IMG/VR virus record: IMGVR_UViG_3300018080_000001
Coordinates: 106,100-170,099 of that record
Source of the DNA: a virus
Strand: one strand, 5' to 3'
Length of the DNA: 64,000 bases
Position 1 is the first letter of the stretch, and the number at the start of each line of letters is the position of its first letter. A model generated the notes under the pieces. It was not told the DNA's origin. It saw nothing but the letters and a program-made list of their open reading frames with translations, and did no database searches. Both the position numbers and the translations under genes were made by a program. This document shows positions 35,319 to 42,803 of this stretch, piece after piece.

Positions 35319-35320
35319 CG

Positions 35321-35403
35321 TGCGAGAAGTGGGATTCGAACCCACAAGGGATTTCTCCCGTTGGATTTTAAGTCCAATCCGTAGACCGTTCCGGCATTCT
35401 CGC
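35321..35403 (-). tRNA. tRNA-Leu(UAA)
   Basis: Complete class II cloverleaf: acceptor GCGAGAA/TTCTCGC, D stem CCG/CGG, anticodon arm TTGGA-CTTAAAA-TCCAA with anticodon TAA, long variable arm GGGA/TCCC, T arm GTGGG-TTCGAAT-CCCAC, discriminator A. CCA is not encoded. UUA-type Leu codons are frequent in this AT-rich genome, a usual reason for phages to carry this tRNA. Confidence 0.93.
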
Positions 35404-35417
35404 CTTATTGCACAAAT

Positions 35418-36113
35418 TTATTTTAAAATACTTTTCCATCCAACAATTGGCATTCTTTTATCAATAGAAACTTTATTATTATAAAATAAAAAAATTTTAC
35501 CAATTTTATTTGGTAAACCTCGCAAATCATTTATTTTATTATTATGGCAGTATAAACTTCCATGAATTTCTTCGTCAAAAAAATTAAGTTTCTCTATTTT
35601 ATTATTATTACAATATATACTCCATCCGATATATGTAGGTCTTCCATTAAGTGACGTCAAATTATTATAAGAACAATCCAAACATCCCGACAAATATGAA
35701 GTAATGCCTTTTAATGACTCTAAATTGTTATTAGAACAGAAAAAACTAACTCCAACACGTTTCGGACTATTTTTTAAAGAAACCAAATTATTGTTAGAAC
35801 AATTAAAACTAGTACCTACTGTTTCTGGTGAATATCGTAATGATTGGATGTTATTAAAATTACATTTAAAACTACCGCCCACGTATATAGGAGATCCATA
35901 CAAACTGATTAATTTGTTCCGAGAACAATCAAAATCACCTTCTACGCGATAAAATAGAGGAAGATTTGAAAAATTAAAGTTTTTTAAATTAACAGAACCT
36001 TTAATTATCCAACCTTTTTCCGACCAAATTACTTCATTATTTTTAAGCAAACCCTCAAAAAACTTTATTACTTTTTCCTCATTAGGAGATTTCCCGTATT
36101 TATTTAAATTCAT
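35418..36113 (-). CDS. Leucine-rich-repeat-like protein (231 aa)
   Basis: From residue ~45 a unit of ~20-22 residues repeats about eight times, with the form 'SFNCSNNNLVSLKNSPKRVG': Cys-Ser-Asn-Asn-x-Leu-x-Ser-Leu then Pro and Val-Gly. This is a leucine-rich-repeat solenoid of the type often found in large phages. Probable protein-binding role. A broken relative lies at 37199-37534. A short N-terminal cap ('SEKGWIIKGSVNLKNFNF') is shared with it. Confidence 0.7.
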   Translation of the reverse strand: MNLNKYGKSPNEEKVIKFFEGLLKNNEVIWSEKGWIIKGSVNLKNFNFSNLPLFYRVEGDFDCSRNKLISLYGSPIYVGGSFKCNFNNIQSLRYSPETVGTSFNCSNNNLVSLKNSPKRVGVSFFCSNNNLESLKGITSYLSGCLDCSYNNLTSLNGRPTYIGWSIYCNNNKIEKLNFFDEEIHGSLYCHNNKINDLRGLPNKIGKIFLFYNNKVSIDKRMPIVGWKSILK

Positions 36114-36145
36114 CGTATAACCCTTTTTTACAATATCTAAATTTC

Positions 36146-36718
36146 TTATTTTATCTCAATATAAAAAGCTACAATATCATCCGGCAATTTTCTCAGATCA
36201 ATACCGTAGGCTCCTGACTCATATTTTACAAGGCATTCATTCGAAATTAGCACTTCTTGCTTTACTTCCGGTATTGATTCAGGGTCTCTACCCACAAAAA
36301 ACTCTTTCACTGCCCAAGGAACATCTACATCCGCTTCCTTACAAGCCTTGTGCACAGCTCGCATTTTTTCCCATTCTTCGTCTGTTTTTCTGTAAGCAAC
36401 TATAGAAATATTACTTTTCTTCTTTTCTTTATCAATTTCACGAAGTTCAGATTTCATCGCAACACGCAACTGAAGATCCGTAGACATATCAATCTTAACA
36501 TTTTTGTAGTATCTATTGACCATGTGTATGAACTTATCCGTTTTCATTACCTTTCTAGTATCATCTTTGTATTTAATTATTACATGGTCTTTATTAGATT
36601 TGTTAGAATAAGGACCCCATACTTTATGAATAGGTCTTAGATTTACAGTTTTCTTTGCAAATTTCTTCTTTGACACTTTCTTTTTCATGATTTTCTTTTT
36701 CATTATTTTCTTTTTCAT
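36146..36718 (-). CDS. Basic hypothetical protein (190 aa)
   Basis: A repetitive Lys-rich start (MKKKIMKKKIMKKKV), encoded by a tandem 15-bp unit, precedes a folded alpha/beta domain with 'HVIIKYKDDTRKVMKTDKF' and a C-terminal beta region. The Lys tail could bind nucleic acid. Several in-frame ATGs at the start are possible initiation sites. Confidence 0.55.
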   Translation of the reverse strand: MKKKIMKKKIMKKKVSKKKFAKKTVNLRPIHKVWGPYSNKSNKDHVIIKYKDDTRKVMKTDKFIHMVNRYYKNVKIDMSTDLQLRVAMKSELREIDKEKKKSNISIVAYRKTDEEWEKMRAVHKACKEADVDVPWAVKEFFVGRDPESIPEVKQEVLISNECLVKYESGAYGIDLRKLPDDIVAFYIEIK

Positions 36719-36755
36719 TACTAAATTCTCCTTTTAAATTTATATACAAATTACT

Positions 36756-37202
36756 TTAAGAAAAAATACTATCTAAACGTATTTCAAAATTTATAGGTTT
36801 AATTTTATTTCCAATTAATGTTACTACGTTTGGAGGAAGATAAATTTCCAAATTAGAAGAAAAAGTATCCTTTTCTCCATAAAAATCACTACAATGTTTA
36901 ATAGCTTTAAAAGTATCCCATATTTCGCGGTGTTTATTTTCTGGATCTGCATAATATACGGATAGCAAATATTCATAGGGTTCAAAATACAAATCCAAAA
37001 TTAAATTATTTAATTCAACGGACAAAGATTCAAAATCAGAATATGGTGCAGAAATATTAAAATTAATACAATCTTCTGACATTTCTACAAAAACTTCTTC
37101 AAAAGAAAACTTTCGTTTAACGGCCGTACAAACTAATTCATCAAATTTATATGGCCATTTAAAACCGTTTATTCCAGTAAACCCTATAATATTCTTTGTC
37201 AT
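36756..37202 (-). CDS. Hypothetical 148-aa protein
   Basis: Alpha/beta, with 'SEDCINFNISAPYSDFESLS' and 'LEIYLPPNVVTLIGNKIKPI'. Its ATG overlaps the stop of the decayed repeat gene (ATGA), so it was co-translated with that gene. Nothing recognised. Confidence 0.5.
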   Translation of the reverse strand: MTKNIIGFTGINGFKWPYKFDELVCTAVKRKFSFEEVFVEMSEDCINFNISAPYSDFESLSVELNNLILDLYFEPYEYLLSVYYADPENKHREIWDTFKAIKHCSDFYGEKDTFSSNLEIYLPPNVVTLIGNKIKPINFEIRLDSIFS

Positions 37203-37534
37203 ATATTATTTCCTTTCACTTCTTTCGGAGATCCTCCGAGAGAATCTAACTGGTTATAAGAACAATCAAAATAAGAATTTATATTTTCTGGCGCTCCTTC
37301 AAGAAATACAAGTTGATTATGATCACATCTATAACTTCCGCCTACTTTTTTTGGACCATTTTCTAACAATTACAATTTGTTTATATGACAATAAAAATTA
37401 CCCCCAACTTCTTTAAGTTTAGGAAGATCTGTTAAACCCATATCTATCAAATATAAATTTTCCTTAATCACCCAACCTTCTTTTGTCCAAATAGCATTTG
37501 CTTTCTCTAATGCTTTTTCAATATTTTTATTCAT
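37199..37534 (-). pseudogene. Leucine-rich-repeat-like gene with in-frame stop
   Basis: Frame from ATG 37534 encodes 54 residues ('IWTKEGWVIKENLYLIDMG', '...GGNFYCHINKL'), meets TAA at 37370-37372, then continues in the same frame with intact repeats ('GPKKVGGSYRCDHNQL', 'SYFDCSYNQLDSLGG') to a TGA that overlaps the next gene's ATG. Relative of the gene at 35418. One base change explains the break; sequencing error cannot be excluded. Confidence 0.75.
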
Positions 37535-37547
37535 TTTAAAAATCCTT

Positions 37548-37763
37548 TCATCTTTTCATTGCTTCAAGTGCTTTTTTAGCAATACATACATTACATAATA
37601 AACCGTCCTTTCTATCTTCACAGTACACCATACATTTGGAACTTGCTATTTTGCGCAAAGCATCTGTAGCCATTTTCATGTTTGTAGTTTCTTCTAATTC
37701 TTTTTCTTCACGTATTGCACAACAATCAACACAACAACAACTTGTTTTATCGTGTTTAGACAT
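37548..37763 (-). CDS. Cys-rich small protein (71 aa)
   Basis: 'KTSCCCVDCCAI' near the N-terminus and 'CMVYCEDRKDGLLCNVC' near the C-terminus give nine cysteines around a helical core ('MKMATDALRKIASS'). Probably metal-binding. Function unknown. Confidence 0.55.
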   Translation of the reverse strand: MSKHDKTSCCCVDCCAIREEKELEETTNMKMATDALRKIASSKCMVYCEDRKDGLLCNVCIAKKALEAMKR

Positions 37764-37786
37764 TTACTACCTCATAATTTCACAGC

Positions 37787-38311
37787 CTAAAAGCTTCTTT
37801 CATTCAATTCTTTGGCCAACGCTTCTCTAGCTCGGGCCAAATCCTTTTCCGTGTGAATACTTCCACCGGTATTCATATCCAAATACCACTGAATAACATC
37901 TGATCTCTTCTCCAAATCATTTACATGGAAACTAAAACGAGCAGTTAGGATATCTAAGCTGCCTGTAAAATCTTTGTATAAACAATCAAAAGCCGGAACT
38001 TCATTATGTAAAAACCCTAAAGCCGCTGATAATCTTTGTTTACCATCCACAATTTCGATAGGAGTATCAAAACCTTTAAACCAAGAAGAACAGTTCCAAA
38101 ATATTTCTCTTCCTGACATGCCATTTTTTAATATATACTCTACATAAGCACTTTTCTGTTCTGTTGTCCAAACATAGTTCCGCTGATAATCAGGATCTAT
38201 GTCCAACCCAAGCTCTTCAGCTTGGTCCTTTAACCAGGTTTCTAAATGAACCCATGACATATCAATACGATATTTACTGCGCGTAAATGATCTAATTTCT
38301 TGAAAATTCAT
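37787..38311 (-). CDS. DUF262-family protein (174 aa)
   Basis: 'DPDYQRNYVWTTEQKSAYVE' (~38-57) and 'IEIVDGKQRLSAALGFL' (~85-101) are the hallmark motifs of DUF262, a ParB/sulfiredoxin-like fold with a DGQQR-type nucleotide-binding loop. DUF262 is found in GmrS of the type IV GmrSD restriction enzyme and in other defence proteins. Here only this domain is present (no DUF1524 HNH nuclease), as is common in phage stand-alone forms, perhaps acting as a DNA-interacting NTP-hydrolysing or decoy protein. Confidence 0.8.
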   Translation of the reverse strand: MNFQEIRSFTRSKYRIDMSWVHLETWLKDQAEELGLDIDPDYQRNYVWTTEQKSAYVEYILKNGMSGREIFWNCSSWFKGFDTPIEIVDGKQRLSAALGFLHNEVPAFDCLYKDFTGSLDILTARFSFHVNDLEKRSDVIQWYLDMNTGGSIHTEKDLARAREALAKELNERSF

Positions 38312-38349
38312 AATATAATCGCCTAATCTTAAAATTCTTTCATTTTTTT

Positions 38350-38452
38350 TGGTTACAATCTAATTTTTTCACAATATACATATATGACATGCGCTGGAAT
38401 CTTGGTTACAACATAATTTTTTCACAACATCCATATCTGACATGCGCTGAAA
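38350..38452. repeat. Imperfect 50-bp tandem duplication at a gene 3' end
   Basis: 38350-38399 and 38403-38452 are ~80% identical ('ggttacaatctaattttttc' against 'ggttacaacataattttttc', both reaching 'tgacatgcgctg'). The second copy encodes the C-terminus of the DUF4304 gene; the first lies at and beyond its stop, so the gene end was duplicated and then drifted. Confidence 0.7.
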
Positions 38453-38845
38453 CCAAGGAAGACCATATTCTTTCACTGCATCACGTTGTTCCACTGCTAT
38501 ATGAGAATCAACAGCTCCTTTAATTTTCCACCAAAGATCACAAGGAACTGGCAATAAAAGTCCAATACGGGTTCTTACCGTGCAATCGTATTCTTTCGGA
38601 AGTCCTTTAAATTTAGGGGTATCTAAAAACTCACTGGTCCCAGGATAATATACTCCCAGATTTATAGTGATACGACCTTCGTCTCCTTCATTCCATCTAC
38701 TAGATTGAACATTTACTACTTCTATTCGTTCCTCGAATTCTCGATAAAAAGTTCTAGCCTTCTTCTTGAACCCTTGTTCCTTAAGAAAAGGGACGAGTCC
38801 TTCTCGTATAGTCTCATCAATTATTTTTGAAATAGTGCCCATCAC
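38369..38845 (-). CDS. DUF4304-family protein (158 aa)
   Basis: 'LVPFLKEQGFKKKARTFYRE' followed by 'EVVNVQSSRWNEGDEGRITI', 'NLGVYYP' and 'DLWWKI' matches the DUF4304 pattern, a bacterial family of unknown function sometimes linked to toxin-immunity neighbourhoods. The C-terminus 'CCNQDSSACHICIL' arises from the tandem duplication at 38350-38452. Confidence 0.7.
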   Translation of the reverse strand: MMGTISKIIDETIREGLVPFLKEQGFKKKARTFYREFEERIEVVNVQSSRWNEGDEGRITINLGVYYPGTSEFLDTPKFKGLPKEYDCTVRTRIGLLLPVPCDLWWKIKGAVDSHIAVEQRDAVKEYGLPWFQRMSDMDVVKKLCCNQDSSACHICIL

Positions 38846-38868
38846 AATACCTTTCTTTCTCCATTTCT

Positions 38869-38910
38869 TTAATTAACGCAATTCATTTTTCTAATTTCTT
38901 GAAAATTCAT
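38869..38910 (-). repeat. Fragment duplicating the start of the DUF262 gene
   Basis: ATG at 38910 opens a 13-codon frame (MNFQEIRKMNCVN). Its first seven codons copy the beginning of the gene at 37787 (MNFQEIR), and 20 bp (ctaatttcttgaaaattcat) are identical. It looks like a remnant of duplication or recombination, not a gene. Confidence 0.6.
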
Positions 38911-38919
38911 TAGTACACC

Positions 38920-39090
38920 TCATTGATACAAAAAATAAATTACAATGGCTCCAGTACACAATGCTGCAATAATTTTAAGTAGTAAAGGGTATTCAAGTCT
39001 CGGACGAATGAGTTTAATAAAAAATTCTGGAAATACAAATCCCACAAAACCCATACAACCTAGAACAAAAATTATTTCCACGAATGTCAT
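38920..39090 (-). CDS. Two-TM membrane protein (56 aa)
   Basis: Start at 39090 (MTFVEIIFVLGCM), behind AAAGGAG. Two hydrophobic segments, ~2-22 and ~36-55, separated by a short basic loop ('IRPRLEYP'). Small membrane proteins like this can be holins or exclusion factors; not assignable. Confidence 0.55.
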   Translation of the reverse strand: MTFVEIIFVLGCMGFVGFVFPEFFIKLIRPRLEYPLLLKIIAALCTGAIVIYFLYQ

Positions 39091-39092
39091 TG

Positions 39093-39290
39093 TTATTCTA
39101 CTCCTTTTATATGACCTTGTTCCTGAAATTTCGGACCACATATACTAACACCTGCCATGACTTTTATTTTGTGGGCTTTACAATAACACCACGAACTGTG
39201 CAGATCATATTCGCATTCGGGACAGTCCGTACCTCCACAATAAGGCTTACTATCATTTTGTTTATAAAAAGGTTTTATTTTAGAACACAT
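39093..39290 (-). CDS. Zinc-binding-like protein (65 aa)
   Basis: Start set at 39290 (MCSKIKPFYKQN) after GAAGAG. 'YCGGTDCPECEYDLHSSWC' and 'CKAHKIK' with a late Cys form a probable zinc site. The 3' end touches the next gene's ribosome site. Confidence 0.55.
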   Translation of the reverse strand: MCSKIKPFYKQNDSKPYCGGTDCPECEYDLHSSWCYCKAHKIKVMAGVSICGPKFQEQGHIKGVE

Positions 39291-39294
39291 TTTA

Positions 39295-39651
39295 TTACTC
39301 TTCACCATGTTCAATAGGATTCAACCAATCCAAAATAAACTCTGCTGCTTTATATACATCTTCTTCATTAAATGAAATTTTTTTCTTATATGTTTCTTCA
39401 TCAATACCATCCATACAAGAATTTTCCATTTTATAAACTACAATACCATCTGCATTTTTACAATTCGAGAAATAAGCTACGCGACCTTTAGCGCATGGTT
39501 GGACACTAGAAGAATAGAGTTGTACGCAGAATCCGTTTTCTCTCCCATTGTGATAAGTAACAACACAACCATTCAATGCGTAGTCGTTAAACTTCATTTC
39601 CAAAATACACAGAACAGCTTCTGCTTGCTTCCAAGTTCTGATGAGACCCAT
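39295..39651 (-). CDS. Hypothetical 118-aa protein directly downstream of the structured RNA
   Basis: 'TWKQAEAVLCILEMKFNDYA' and 'NGFCVQLYSSSVQPC' suggest a small alpha/beta protein. Its ATG lies 25 nt after the closing stem of the RNA at 39676-40001, with AAAGGGG between, so it may be expressed by read-through from the RNA's promoter. Confidence 0.5.
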   Translation of the reverse strand: MGLIRTWKQAEAVLCILEMKFNDYALNGCVVTYHNGRENGFCVQLYSSSVQPCAKGRVAYFSNCKNADGIVVYKMENSCMDGIDEETYKKKISFNEEDVYKAAEFILDWLNPIEHGEE

Positions 39652-39675
39652 GATATTACCCCTTTCTGTTCATAT

Positions 39676-40001
39676 AAAACTAAACACTACATGGTGGATG
39701 ACATCGCTGTACCTTCCCAGGCGCTTTGGTGTGACCCGTTGTCGGCTACACTGGCTTTTCCACCTTTCGGTTTCGTCCTCCTAGAACTTAACGTTCATCA
39801 TCGGAGTAACACCATACCGCTTCCGAGTCCTGTAAATCTTGCCCTTTTGGATACCTTACTGGACTTATTAGCTTACGCTTTGGCCAACCCTACTCAATTC
39901 GGGATGCTCGGTATCGAAGGCTCAACAGTCATCGCGTCCACTTTCCCACGTTTTCGGCAGACGTTCTTCAGCCTGTCATCCACCATGTAGTATTTAGTTT
40001 T
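39676..40001 (-). ncRNA. Putative large structured non-coding RNA (~326 nt)
   Basis: A GC-rich island in an AT-rich genome. The two ends are inverted repeats of 28 bp (39676-39703 and 39974-40001) with a single difference that still allows a G-U pair, so the transcript would close on one long stem. A promoter of the shared type reads into it from 40057. Internal tetraloop-like hairpins such as GCGTAAGC, CCGAAAGG and TCGGAAG...CTCCGA are visible. The long frame on the opposite strand has no promoter or ribosome site. I do not recognise it as RNase P, tmRNA, a self-splicing intron, ROOL or GOLLD. Confidence 0.75.
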
Positions 40002-40029
40002 CAAAGAACTTTATTAATTTCTAATATAT

Positions 40030-40057
40030 AATATAGTCTTTAAAACTTATCTGTCAA
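40030..40057 (-). promoter_or_regulatory. Promoter for the structured RNA
   Basis: On the minus strand TTGACA (40052-40057), 16-bp spacer, TATATT (40030-40035); transcription would begin about 20 nt before the closing stem of the RNA. Shares the ATATATTGACAG core. Confidence 0.7.
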
Positions 40058-40071
40058 TATATCTAACTAAA

Positions 40072-40329
40072 TTATTCTTCTTTTTCTTCTAGATAAAACC
40101 ATCTGGCAACAAAACAAGAATACAATTCCAAATAGGGACTTTTAAGACAGTACAAAATTCTAGTAACTTCTTCCCATTCGTCAACACCAAGAAAATCTAC
40201 TAAGCCAACTTGAGCTTCAAGTTTTATTAGTTCATCAATAGTAGATACCTCGACTATCATTTCTCTAATAATAATTAAGTCCTCGTTAAATTCAGTTGGA
40301 GTTTTCTCTGCATCGATTAACTTGATCAT
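40072..40329 (-). CDS. Acidic hypothetical protein (85 aa)
   Basis: Helical and acidic ('MIVEVSTIDELIKLEAQVGL'), expressed from its own shared-type promoter with the ribosome site GGAGGGAAATATC. The promoter suggests early or abundant expression. Nothing recognised. Confidence 0.6.
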   Translation of the reverse strand: MIKLIDAEKTPTEFNEDLIIIREMIVEVSTIDELIKLEAQVGLVDFLGVDEWEEVTRILYCLKSPYLELYSCFVARWFYLEEKEE

Positions 40330-40355
40330 TGATATTTCCCTCCGTGCTTAAGGAA

Positions 40356-40384
40356 AACATAACACGCCAATTTTATGCTGTCAA
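40356..40384 (-). promoter_or_regulatory. Shared-type promoter
   Basis: TTGACA (40379-40384), 17 bp, TATGTT (40356-40361) on the minus strand. The stretch from -35 upstream (TTCAATATATTGACAGC) and the leader 'TATGTTTTCCTTAA...GAGG' are shared with the promoter at 47435-47463. Confidence 0.8.
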
Positions 40385-40412
40385 TATATTGAAGTAACTT
40401 TTTAGAATTTTT

Positions 40413-40640
40413 TTATGAAATACTACAATACACAGAACATACATCATCGCAATGCGAACAATAATTACAGTCATCAACTTTTTCGTATCTTGATTTAAAC
40501 TCTGGGCAGCTTTTATTTATAGAATGTGTTTCAAATTTACTTAAGATACATAGACCTACAAAAACATTATACGGGTTAGACGAAAAATAAAAACAATCAT
40601 AACAAGTTTCTTCAGAATATTTTACCTTATTATTTTCCAT
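40413..40640 (-). CDS. Cys-rich hypothetical protein (75 aa)
   Basis: Nine cysteines including 'EETCYDCFYFSS', 'GLCILSKFETHSINKSC' and 'CNYCSHCDDVC'. The first half looks like the short zinc- or Fe-S-type 'YDCFYF...CxL' proteins known from many phages. Function unknown. Confidence 0.55.
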   Translation of the reverse strand: MENNKVKYSEETCYDCFYFSSNPYNVFVGLCILSKFETHSINKSCPEFKSRYEKVDDCNYCSHCDDVCSVYCSIS

Positions 40641-40878
40641 TGTTATAGTACTTATATTTTCTTGCCCTAACTTCTAATATATCTGAGATACCCAAACCGG
40701 CCGGAAAAAAGGATGGTACACAGTACCATACTGATCCATATTGACTAAAAAATTTCTCTACCGATGCTTCAATACCAAGTAAATTACCAAGCCATGTCGG
40801 TTCGTAATATACAACGGCATGAAATTTCTCATGTTTCTCTTCAGAACTAATATCGATTTTAACTATCTTTTTTAGCAT
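40630..40878 (-). CDS. Hypothetical 82-aa protein
   Basis: Start set at ATG 40878 (MLKKIVKIDISSEE), 20 bp inside the upstream gene's end. Beta-rich with Trp/Pro-rich 'YYEPTWLGNLLGIEASVEKF' and 'VWYCVPSFFPAGLGISDILE'. Nothing recognised. Confidence 0.5.
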   Translation of the reverse strand: MLKKIVKIDISSEEKHEKFHAVVYYEPTWLGNLLGIEASVEKFFSQYGSVWYCVPSFFPAGLGISDILEVRARKYKYYNNGK

Positions 40879-41338
40879 CGGTATCCCATGCCACTTGAAC
40901 ATCTTCCAACGGTTTTTCCATTTTATACCGCATGTGCTTATCCTGTGGATATAAGCCTAAGGCATAACCATGTTTGCACACCCAACATTCACAGGTTTTC
41001 ATATCCCAGTGTTGCGACATAATTTGTTCTACAATGTCTTCCGGTACCTCTATTACAGGATTCATGCCCTCTCGTTTTTCTTTTTCTTCTTCTGTAAGCT
41101 TAACCAAAGCTTTTCTAACAATAAGTTGTACATATTCAAGATCTCTATTATCGAATTGTATTACAGATACCAATTGCAATATTTTATCTAGAGTTGAGTT
41201 AAGTTCAGTTATCCTCTGTCTGTATTCTTCTCCTTTTTCTAGGGCTTCATTCCTACGTTGTCTCAGATGATATAATTCTTCTCTCATTTTTTGATAAGAG
41301 CATACAAATTCTTCAACATCCAAATTAAGCCCTGTCAT
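40859..41338 (-). CDS. Coiled-coil protein with C-terminal CxxC element (159 aa)
   Basis: Residues ~10-100 are a charged coiled coil ('HLRQRRNEALEKGEEYRQRI'), then 'EDIVEQIMSQHWDMKTCECW' and 'CKHGYALGLYP' provide a possible metal site. Overlaps both neighbours. Confidence 0.55.
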   Translation of the reverse strand: MTGLNLDVEEFVCSYQKMREELYHLRQRRNEALEKGEEYRQRITELNSTLDKILQLVSVIQFDNRDLEYVQLIVRKALVKLTEEEKEKREGMNPVIEVPEDIVEQIMSQHWDMKTCECWVCKHGYALGLYPQDKHMRYKMEKPLEDVQVAWDTDAKKDS

Positions 41339-41531
41339 CTGATTCTTCTTTCTTTAGTGCATTAGGAATAGGAATTCCTTGATATTTAAATTCACAATAC
41401 TCTTTAATAATCCTTTTAACAGTTTGATCATCGGACTCGTGACCTTCTCTCACATGGCACATTAAATTTTGTACTAGTTTTGCTAATTTTAGGTCTTTTA
41501 AAATTACTTCTAAATCATTTATGAAATCCAT
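41325..41531 (-). CDS. Hypothetical 68-aa protein
   Basis: Helical with 'LVQNLMCHVREGHESDDQTV' and an acidic end. The 3' end overlaps the next gene by 14 bp. Nothing recognised. Confidence 0.5.
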   Translation of the reverse strand: MDFINDLEVILKDLKLAKLVQNLMCHVREGHESDDQTVKRIIKEYCEFKYQGIPIPNALKKEESDDRA

Positions 41532-41536
41532 AATAG

Positions 41537-41740
41537 CTAACTCCCCGCATCCTCGTCTTCTCCTATGACTTTAGCATCCACAATTTGACCGTCTTCTATC
41601 TTTGCTAATATCCTTGGAGGCTTTGACAATTTAACCGCGAGTTCTGCTATCTTACTAGATAATTCAAAACACTGTTTTTTCCAATGATTTGCTAGTTCTT
41701 TATTCATTTCACAATGTGGGCACGATTTATAATCAGACAT
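41537..41740 (-). CDS. Hypothetical 67-aa protein with CxxC motif
   Basis: 'MSDYKSCPHCEMNKELANHW' opens with a CxxC pair followed by a helix; the tail is acidic. Immediately downstream of the HTH regulator gene (3 bp), so probably in its operon. Confidence 0.5.
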   Translation of the reverse strand: MSDYKSCPHCEMNKELANHWKKQCFELSSKIAELAVKLSKPPRILAKIEDGQIVDAKVIGEDEDAGS

Positions 41741-41743
41741 ATT

Positions 41744-42427
41744 TTATATCTCCAAATTAAGAATATCTTTTAACAAATTTTGTTTCTTTTCGTTACTTAA
41801 AAAATTATCTAAAAAACACTTAATAAATTTTGACTTTTTAGCAGACAAGCCCGCATTATCTTCACCAAACTTAAAAATATCCCGTAAATACTGAATAACT
41901 TCTAACGCATCTTTTTCATCTATAATAGTTTCTGTTTTAGATTCTTTATCAAAAGAAATTTCAGAAAAATCATTATAGTATAAAGAATCAAATAATAATT
42001 GTTTATCCAGATTAAAATGCCTGGACAGCCTATCAATTATATAAGGAGCTGGATTTTTTACTTTTCCATTTTCCAATTGACTTAGATATGGATTGGAAAT
42101 ATTTAGTTTTTTAGCCGCTGCTCTCAGCGTAAGATTCGCTTCTTTTCTAGCTTTCTTTATTATATCTGAAAAAGATGACTCACTTTTATTTTTATTTGAC
42201 ATAGTATTTAATCTCCTTAAATAATACAAAACTGCTTCTTCCGGTTTTCTTATAGAACTTGGAATTATTGTCCAATTATTTTTATTTTCTTTTCCATTGT
42301 GTTTCTGTATCCCTAAATTTTTTGCGTTACCAGGACATGTGTATATTACACGATAATGTTGACCCTTATAATAAGCATCACACCCGAGCTTATTATTCCA
42401 TTCGTTTGTTATTATGCTAATTGTCAT
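41744..42427 (-). CDS. XRE-family HTH transcription regulator (227 aa)
   Basis: Residues ~85-140 contain a Cro/CI-type helix-turn-helix: 'KARKEANLTLRAAAKKLNIS' and 'NPYLSQLENGKVKNPAP'. The N-terminal ~75 residues form a beta-rich domain with 'GCDAYYKGQHYRVIYTCPGN', and the C-terminal third is helical, possibly for dimerisation. A phage repressor or late regulator is plausible; the targets are unknown. Confidence 0.8.
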   Translation of the reverse strand: MTISIITNEWNNKLGCDAYYKGQHYRVIYTCPGNAKNLGIQKHNGKENKNNWTIIPSSIRKPEEAVLYYLRRLNTMSNKNKSESSFSDIIKKARKEANLTLRAAAKKLNISNPYLSQLENGKVKNPAPYIIDRLSRHFNLDKQLLFDSLYYNDFSEISFDKESKTETIIDEKDALEVIQYLRDIFKFGEDNAGLSAKKSKFIKCFLDNFLSNEKKQNLLKDILNLEI

Positions 42428-42431
42428 GTCT

Positions 42432-42800
42432 TTAAATTACTTTATGCAGTATTTCATTACAAACAAGATAAAATTCGGGACTCTGAATATATTTATTTAG
42501 TATTGGAGTTATTTTATTACCTATTTCATCCAACATCTTTTCTTCAGTTTCCTCAGAGATATCAGGCCAATCCTTGGCAGCTTCACCGACTTCCGCACAA
42601 GCACGGATACTGAGCATATCGGTAATATCTGGCAAAATACTTCGTGCAAAGTATTCTGTTGTAAATGTAGTAACAATCCTAGCTGTTTTTATAATAATAT
42701 CTTCGCCATAACGTTCTCGTGCCTCTTTGATTGCATCTTCACGAGTAGGACAGTTACCCGTATACGTTCCATCATTCTTTCGACAATAGCAGTATGCCAT
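42432..42800 (-). CDS. Hypothetical 122-aa protein
   Basis: 'MAYCYCRKNDGTYTGNCPTR' at the start recalls short proteins that open with a two-strand sheet, followed by helices ('EDAIKEARERYGEDIIIKTA'). It ends 4 bp from the HTH gene. Confidence 0.5.
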   Translation of the reverse strand: MAYCYCRKNDGTYTGNCPTREDAIKEARERYGEDIIIKTARIVTTFTTEYFARSILPDITDMLSIRACAEVGEAAKDWPDISEETEEKMLDEIGNKITPILNKYIQSPEFYLVCNEILHKVI

Positions 42801-42803
42801 GCT

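Noticed and set aside
37370-37372. Reassigned stop codons (alternative genetic code)
   Set aside because: TAA, TAG and TGA all serve as ordinary stops at well-supported gene ends throughout the window, so single in-frame stops are better read as mutations.
39499-39990. 163-codon plus-strand open frame
   Set aside because: It covers the GC-rich structured RNA, has no ribosome site, and its ends follow the 28-bp inverted repeats; the promoter reads the opposite strand.
39676-40001. Terminal inverted repeats of an insertion sequence
   Set aside because: The interior has no transposase frame and no flanking target duplication is visible; the repeats fit an RNA closing stem with a promoter outside it.
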